From NCBI GenBank assembly GCA_020637555.1, contig JACKKF010000002.1, positions 62,001-126,000 on the forward strand: 64,000 nt of DNA. The letters are read 5' to 3'. Under the pieces are notes generated by a model, which had not been told where the DNA came from, searched no databases, and was given only the letters and a program-made list of their open reading frames with translations. The position numbers and the translations under genes were made by a program. This document shows, in pieces, positions 60,403 to 64,000 of this stretch. Positions within the stretch are counted from its first letter, which is position 1; every line of letters begins with the position of its first letter. The DNA comes from Rhodobacter sp. GTDB lineage: Bacteria; Pseudomonadota; Alphaproteobacteria; Rhodobacterales; Rhodobacteraceae.

Positions 60403-60480
60403 GGGTGTGGCCATGCGCTCGGAAGAAGCGAGCTTCGTCACGCGCTGCGTAGCTTTAACACGGGTGTGGCCATGCGCTCG
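60403..60480 (+). repeat. 19-bp direct repeat, 59 bp apart, behind nrdJ
   Basis: GGGTGTGGCCATGCGCTCG occurs at 60403-60421 and exactly again at 60462-60480. The second copy supplies the start region of the small frame at 60472. The segment between the copies contains a small GAAGC-GA-GCTTC hairpin. It looks like a short duplication or an insertion flanked by a target repeat, or a local assembly duplication. Confidence 0.6.
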
Positions 60481-60603
60481 TTTCGCGATCTGTTCCGGCG
60501 CCTGCCCGAACGCGGAAAGCCGCGTCCCGATCCTCTGACGGAACCGCAGGTTCAGGCCGGAGAACACCAGCCAACCCTGTTCAGGGCCCTCCAGAGGCTC
60601 TGA
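60472..60603 (+). CDS. possible small basic protein (43 residues) behind nrdJ
   Basis: The frame starts MRSFRDLFRRLPERGKPRP and ends HQPTLFRALQRL, 80 bp behind nrdJ and just before a terminator. An in-frame GTG lies two codons upstream. The composition (Arg/Pro-rich, amphipathic N-terminus) and GC-rich third positions are compatible with a real gene, but there is no good ribosome-binding site and I do not recognise a family. The position between nrdJ and its terminator is the main support. Confidence 0.3.
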   Translation: MRSFRDLFRRLPERGKPRPDPLTEPQVQAGEHQPTLFRALQRL

Positions 60604-60630
60604 TCTATCCGCGCCCAAGGCGGACAGACG

Positions 60631-60660
60631 AAAGGGCCGGGAACGATCCCGGCCCTTTTG
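60631..60660. terminator. bidirectional rho-independent terminator between nrdJ and the GST gene
   Basis: The sequence AAAGGGCCGGGA-ACGA-TCCCGGCCCTTTT forms a perfect 12-bp stem with A-rich and T-rich flanks on either side. It can therefore end transcripts from nrdJ (plus) and from the convergent GST gene (minus). Confidence 0.88.
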
Positions 60661-60699
60661 TTTGCGCGGCGCGCGAACCGCCCCTGGGTCTGGTGGCCC

Positions 60700-61536
60700 T
60701 CAGTCCAGGTCCGCCGCCGAATGGCGTTCGCGGATGCCGTCCTCGGACCAGCTGTTGTTCACCCGCTTGCCGCGTTGCACCGCCGGCCGCGCCGCCAGTT
60801 CGGCCGCCCAACGCACCACATGCGTGTAGTCCTGCACCGACAGGAACTCGCCGGCGTTATAGGCCCCCCCTTCGACCAGGCGGCCATACCAAGGATAGAT
60901 CGCCATGTCGGCGATGGTATAGTCCGCACCGGCGACAAAGCGGCTTTCGGCCAGGCGGCGGTCCAGCACGTCGAGCTGGCGCTTCACCTCCATCGCGAAG
61001 CGGTTGATCGGGTATTCCCATTTCTCGGGCGCGTAGGCGTAGAAATGGCCGAAACCGCCACCCAGATAGGGCGCGGATCCCATCTGCCAGAACAGCCAGT
61101 TCAGCACCTCGGTCCGTGCCGCGCCCGAACTCGGCAGGAACGCCCCGAACCGTTCCGCCAGATGCATCAGGATCGAGGCGCTCTCGAACACCCGAACCGG
61201 TTCGGGGCCCGAGCGGTCCAGCAGGGCCGGGATCTTGGAATTGGGGTTCACCCCTACAAATCCCGATCCGAACTGGTCCCCCTCGTTGATGTTGATCAGC
61301 CAGGCGTCGTATTCGGCGTCGGCATGGCCCGCGGCCAGCAATTCCTCGAACATCACCGTGACCTTGACGCCATTGGGTGTCGCCAGGGAATACAGCTGAA
61401 AGGGATGCGCACCGACCGGCAGATCCTTGTCATGGGTCGGTCCGGCGATCGGACGGTTGATGCTGGCAAAGCGCCCGCCGCTCTGCTGGTCCCAGGTCCA
61501 GACCTTCGGCGGCACATAGGGGGTATCGGTGGCCAT
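60700..61536 (-). CDS. yghU: glutathione S-transferase-like disulfide-bond oxidoreductase (YghU type)
   Basis: This 278-residue protein matches the YghU/YfcG branch of Nu-class GSTs, which reduces disulfides using two glutathiones. Features: the long N-terminal extension MATDTPYVPPKVWTWDQQSGGRFASINRP, the thioredoxin-fold start LYSLATPNGVKVTVMFEELLAAG with Thr/Asn at the active site instead of Cys, NPNSKIPALLDRSG, VFESASILMHLAERFG (ES motif) and DYTIADMAIYPWYG. It stands alone, convergent with nrdJ. Length and motifs are normal. Confidence 0.92.
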   Translation of the reverse strand: MATDTPYVPPKVWTWDQQSGGRFASINRPIAGPTHDKDLPVGAHPFQLYSLATPNGVKVTVMFEELLAAGHADAEYDAWLININEGDQFGSGFVGVNPNSKIPALLDRSGPEPVRVFESASILMHLAERFGAFLPSSGAARTEVLNWLFWQMGSAPYLGGGFGHFYAYAPEKWEYPINRFAMEVKRQLDVLDRRLAESRFVAGADYTIADMAIYPWYGRLVEGGAYNAGEFLSVQDYTHVVRWAAELAARPAVQRGKRVNNSWSEDGIRERHSAADLD

Positions 61537-61799
61537 CGCGTTTCCTTTGCGTTGCGTGTCCTGAACCTGCGCCCCCGGGCGAAAAGGTCAAGGGGCAGGG
61601 GGCCAAGCTGCGCCCGTGCATCCCCTCTTTGTGCCGGAAATATCCCGGGGGGTGTGGGGGGCAGCGCCCCCCACCGGGTCGCCCGAGGGCTACGGCATGG
61701 AATGCCGTCGGCCGAGGGCGAAACCCCCGCCCGCAACCTACCGCGCGCCATGAAAAAAGGAGGCCGAAGCCCCCTTTTTCCCTGCGTCACAGCCGGCGG
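61537..61799 (-). repeat. intergenic region with GC-rich extragenic palindromic element D
   Basis: There is no gene in this 263-bp gap. Read on the minus strand, from about 61700 back to 61617, it contains GGTGGGGGGCGCTGCCCCCC, then CCCCGGGATATTTCCGGCAC and AAAGAGGGG. This is nearly the same tail as element C. A further G/C-rich inverted segment, GGCCGACGGCATTCC around GCCGTAGCC, lies at 61690-61720. CCTTTTTTCATGG near 61750 could weakly end the BMP-importer transcript. Confidence 0.5.
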
Positions 61800-62896
61800 T
61801 CAGCTGGGGATTTCACCCTGGATGCCCTCGACATAGAAGTTCATGCCCAGAAGCGTGCCGTCATCCGACACCTCGCCCGCGGCCAGCCACGGCGTGCCGT
61901 CCTGCTTGTTCAGCGGGCCGGTGAACGGATGATAGCTGCGGTCGCGGATCGATTCGATCAGCGCGTTGGCTTCGGCCTGCACCTCGGCGGGGATGCGGTC
62001 GTTGAACGGGCCAAAGGCCACCGCATCCTCGGGGATGCCCAGCCAGACATTGTCGGCCGTCCAGGTGCCATCGAGTTTCGCCTGAATCCGCTCGATATAA
62101 TAGGGCGCCCAGTTGTCCACGATCGAGGTGAGGCAGACATCGGGGGCGAAGTGCTGCATGTCCGACGCCTGGCCAAAGCCCAGCGCGCCGCGCTGCTGGC
62201 AGACGGTCAGCGGCGCGGTCGAATCGGTGTGCTGCATCAGGATATCGCAGCCCTGTTCGATCAGCGCCTCGGCCGCGGCGGCTTCCTGTGCCGGGTCGAA
62301 CCAGGTGTAGGCCCAGACCACGCGGAAATCGACATCGGGGTTCACCTTCTTGGCGTGAATATAGGCCGCGTTGATGCCCATGATCACTTCCGGGATCAGG
62401 GAACGAGGCGATGCCAGCCGATCTTGTTCGACTGGGTCATGCGCCCGGCGATGGTGCCGATCACCGCACGCCCCTCGTAGAAGCGCGCGTTGTAGAGCCC
62501 GACGTTCGGCGATTCCTGCAGATAGCCGGTCGCGTGTTCGAAGGCGATGTTCGGGAACCGCGCGGCCACCGCGTTCATCGACGGGCCATACCCGAACGAG
62601 GTCGCGAAGATCAGCTGCGCGCCCGACAGCGCCATTTGCGTCATGATGCGCTCGGCGTCAGGGGCCTTCCGGCACGTTGTCGACATAGCTGGTTTCGACC
62701 GCCGCACCGAAATGCTCCTGCGCGGCCAGGGCGCGCGTGGTCGTGGCCATAGGTCCAGCCAAAGTCGCCGGGCGGGCCGATATAGATGAACCCGACCTTC
62801 AGCGGCGACTGGGCCCCGCGCGGCCGAGCCGGTCAGCGCGGCGAGACCCAGCGCGGCGGCCGAGGTGGCCAGAAGTTCTCTGCGTTTCATGAACAT
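61800..62896 (-). pseudogene. BMP-family ABC importer substrate-binding protein, broken by several indels
   Basis: The start is at 62896 (MFMKRRELLATSAAALGLAALTGSA, a signal peptide). The 3' part (below 62387) reads INAAYIHAKKVNPDVDFRVVWAYTWFDPAQE and SIVDNWAPYYIERIQAKLDGTW, typical of PF02608 (BMP/PnrA-like) receptors for nucleosides or related compounds. Between about 62825 and 62395 at least five indels alter the frame: an extra G near 62816, a two-base loss near 62725, an extra C near 62670, and two extra bases near 62420 and 62405. Corrected, the middle reads FIYIGPPGDFGWTYGHDHA, VDNVPEGPDAERIM and NKIGWIASFPIPEVIMG. The errors compensate so that a normal protein of about 360 residues emerges, which suggests sequencing error. 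Confidence 0.8.
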
Positions 62897-62937
62897 ACTC
62901 CCTGTTTTCCGGGCAAGGCCGTTTCGTGATACCGGGG

Positions 62938-63869
62938 TCACCCGGCGGCATGGAAGGACCGACCCAACGACCCGGGGCCGACAGCGTGGTCCGCGCTCGA
63001 CTCGACGACATAACGACAAGCACGAGGATAGTGATCAGATACGGCGACATTGACAGATATTCCACGGGGATTTGAAAGCCCGCAGCCTGCAAATTCAGCT
63101 GAAGCACGGTGATTCCGCCGAAAAGATAGGCGCCCAGCAGCGCGCGCCAGGGCCGCCACGAGGCGAACACCACCAGCGCCAGCGCGATCCAGCCTGCGCC
63201 GGCCGTCATCCCCTCGGTCCACTGGGGCACGCGCACCAGCGACAGATAGGCCCCGCCCAGCCCCGCGCAGGCCCCGCCGAACGCGATCGCCAGGATGCGC
63301 ACGCGCTTGACCTTGTAGCCCAGGGCATGGGCCGAATCGTGGTTCTCGCCGACCGCGCGCAGCACCCGGCCGCTGCGTGTATAGGTCAGCCAGTACCAGA
63401 CCGCCGCGGTCAGCAGGATCGACGCATAGACAAGGATGTCGTGGCTGAACAGGATCCTTCCAACAACCGGCAGATCGCTGAGAAAGCCGAAGTTCAGCTT
63501 TTCCGTGCGCGGCGGGACGATGCCGACGAAGCTTTGCCCCAGCAGGGCCGAAAACCCCAGCCCGAACAAGGTCAGCGCCAGACCCGAGGCCACCTGGTTG
63601 GCCATCAGCACCTGGGTGAGCACGGCAAAGATCAGCGACAGTGCCGCGCCGGCGACGATGGCCGCCAGCATGCCCAGCGCGGGACTGCCAGTCGTCACGG
63701 CGACGGCAAAGCCCGATACCGCGCCGGTGATCATCATGCCCTCGACCCCCAGGTTGAGGACGCCGGCCTTTTCGACCACCAGTTCACCGATGGCCGCCAG
63801 CAGGATCGGTGTGGCGGCCACCATCAGCGAGGCGACCAGAACGACCGGGTTGATTGCTCCGAAATCCAT
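62938..63869 (-). CDS. ABC importer permease (nucleoside/BMP type), frameshift near its 3' end
   Basis: This permease of about 310 residues starts at 63869 (MDFGAINPVVLVASLMVAATPILLAAIGELVVEKAGVLNLGVEGMM). The family signature EKAGVLNLGVEGMM and the region VGENHDSAHALGYKVKRVRILAIAFGGACAGLGGAYLSL identify the YufQ/NupC-like half of a BMP importer. Near 62968 one base appears to be missing. Restoring it gives PGSLGRSFHAAG and a stop at 62938, the usual length, whereas the uncorrected frame wanders on to 62799 through the binding-protein start. It lies directly upstream of the BMP binding-protein gene on the minus strand. Confidence 0.85.
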
Positions 63870-63870
63870 G

Positions 63871-64000
63871 TCAAGCAGCCTCCGAGCTGCGGCTGGGGGC
63901 GGCCAGCCGGATGCGATAGTTGGACAGCACGTCCAGGGCCAGCAGGAAGAACAGCAGCATCCCCTGGAACACCTGGATCGCCGCTGCGGGCAAATTCAGC
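63871..64000 (-). CDS. ABC importer permease (nucleoside/BMP type), C-terminal fragment cut by the window edge
   Basis: The last 42 residues of a membrane protein are visible (LNLPAAAIQVFQGMLLFFLLALDVLSNYRIRL and a short polar tail), stop at 63871. This matches the C-terminal end of the first permease of BMP-type importers, whose gene normally precedes the second permease. One base separates its stop from the ATG of the next gene. The rest lies outside the window. Confidence 0.75.
   Translation of the reverse strand, partial: LNLPAAAIQVFQGMLLFFLLALDVLSNYRIRLAAPSRSSEAA

Noticed and set aside
60412..60538. A second short frame starting at the first copy of the 19-bp repeat
   Set aside because: It is cysteine-rich with no ribosome-binding site, and its frame is the continuation of an antisense-like shadow. 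The duplicate copy downstream gives the better candidate.
62799..62937. Extension of the BMP importer permease beyond 62938
   Set aside because: The extra residues read through the start of the next gene in the wrong frame. A one-base correction gives the normal C-terminus and stop.
1..64000. CRISPR arrays, tRNA/rRNA genes, insertion sequences, integrases or phage genes
   Set aside because: No regularly spaced repeats, no tRNA-like cloverleaf or rRNA stretches, and no transposase, integrase or phage motifs were seen on either strand.

Overview
The window is high-G+C (about two thirds by eye), densely packed, operon-rich bacterial DNA. It most likely comes from an alphaproteobacterium of the Rhodobacterales (Rhodobacteraceae/Paracoccus type). 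Pointers to this are three complete TRAP transporter sets, a B12-dependent class II ribonucleotide reductase, many ATGA start/stop overlaps, a reductive pyrimidine operon with a nitrate/taurine-type ABC transporter, and GC-rich extragenic palindromes ending in a TATTT...ACAAAGA-like tail. This is family-level inference. There is no rRNA, tRNA, CRISPR array, transposase or prophage gene in the window.

Layout. 1-3.3 kb: the end of an NAD(P)-dependent oxidoreductase and a LysR regulator with two DNA-binding domains. 1.7-11.1 kb: a hydroxycinnamate (ferulate/p-coumarate-like) catabolic island around a divergent promoter at 8.4-8.5 kb. It has feruloyl-CoA synthase and an SDR dehydrogenase on the plus strand, and enoyl-CoA hydratase, MarR regulator, amidohydrolase, TRAP transporter and acyl-CoA dehydrogenase on the minus strand. 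Together these could form a CoA-dependent, beta-oxidative side-chain-shortening pathway with its own uptake. 11.3-18.5 kb: a GntR-controlled unit with a LigM-like tetrahydrofolate-dependent O-demethylase, a second TRAP transporter, an alpha/beta hydrolase, a YCII protein and a MetF-family reductase that would recycle methyl-THF. 18.6-24.2 kb: an iron-uptake-type operon (two imelysins, a di-haem oxidoreductase, DUF1513) plus a TIM-barrel isomerase. 24.4-27.4 kb: aroQ and a DUF1800/DUF1501 pair. 27.5-32.3 kb: an RND efflux pump with a divergent GbsR/MarR regulator and a palindromic operator.

32.4-42.9 kb holds the least familiar block: a PhzS-like flavoprotein monooxygenase, two tandem paralogous P450s lacking the usual I-helix acid/alcohol pair, a third TRAP transporter, a class III CoA-transferase, two 2-hydroxyacyl-CoA-dehydratase/benzoyl-CoA-reductase-like subunits, and a divergent MarR regulator. 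One operator-like motif occurs at two promoters here. 42.9-47.2 kb: an ABC exporter (permease, ATPase, adaptor) and two tandem TetR regulators. 47.4-56.3 kb: a reductive pyrimidine-degradation operon (omega-aminotransferase, ureidopropionase/carbamoylase, dihydropyrimidinase) with an ABC importer, headed by a RutR-box-like palindrome and closed by a strong terminator. 56.3-60.7 kb: nrdJ with NrdR-box-like sites. 60.7-64 kb: a YghU-like GST and a BMP-type ABC importer cut by the window edge.

Sequence quality matters here. A stretch inside the LigM-like gene (12902-12940) is nearly identical to the Illumina P5 flow-cell oligonucleotide with its T10 spacer. It replaces a segment strongly conserved in LigM, so it is almost certainly an assembly artefact. 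Clusters of small indels break a TRAP binding protein and an amidohydrolase (5.8-6.5 kb) and a BMP protein and permease (62.4-63.0 kb). A single indel breaks nrdJ at about 59.54 kb. These look like sequencing errors rather than natural decay.
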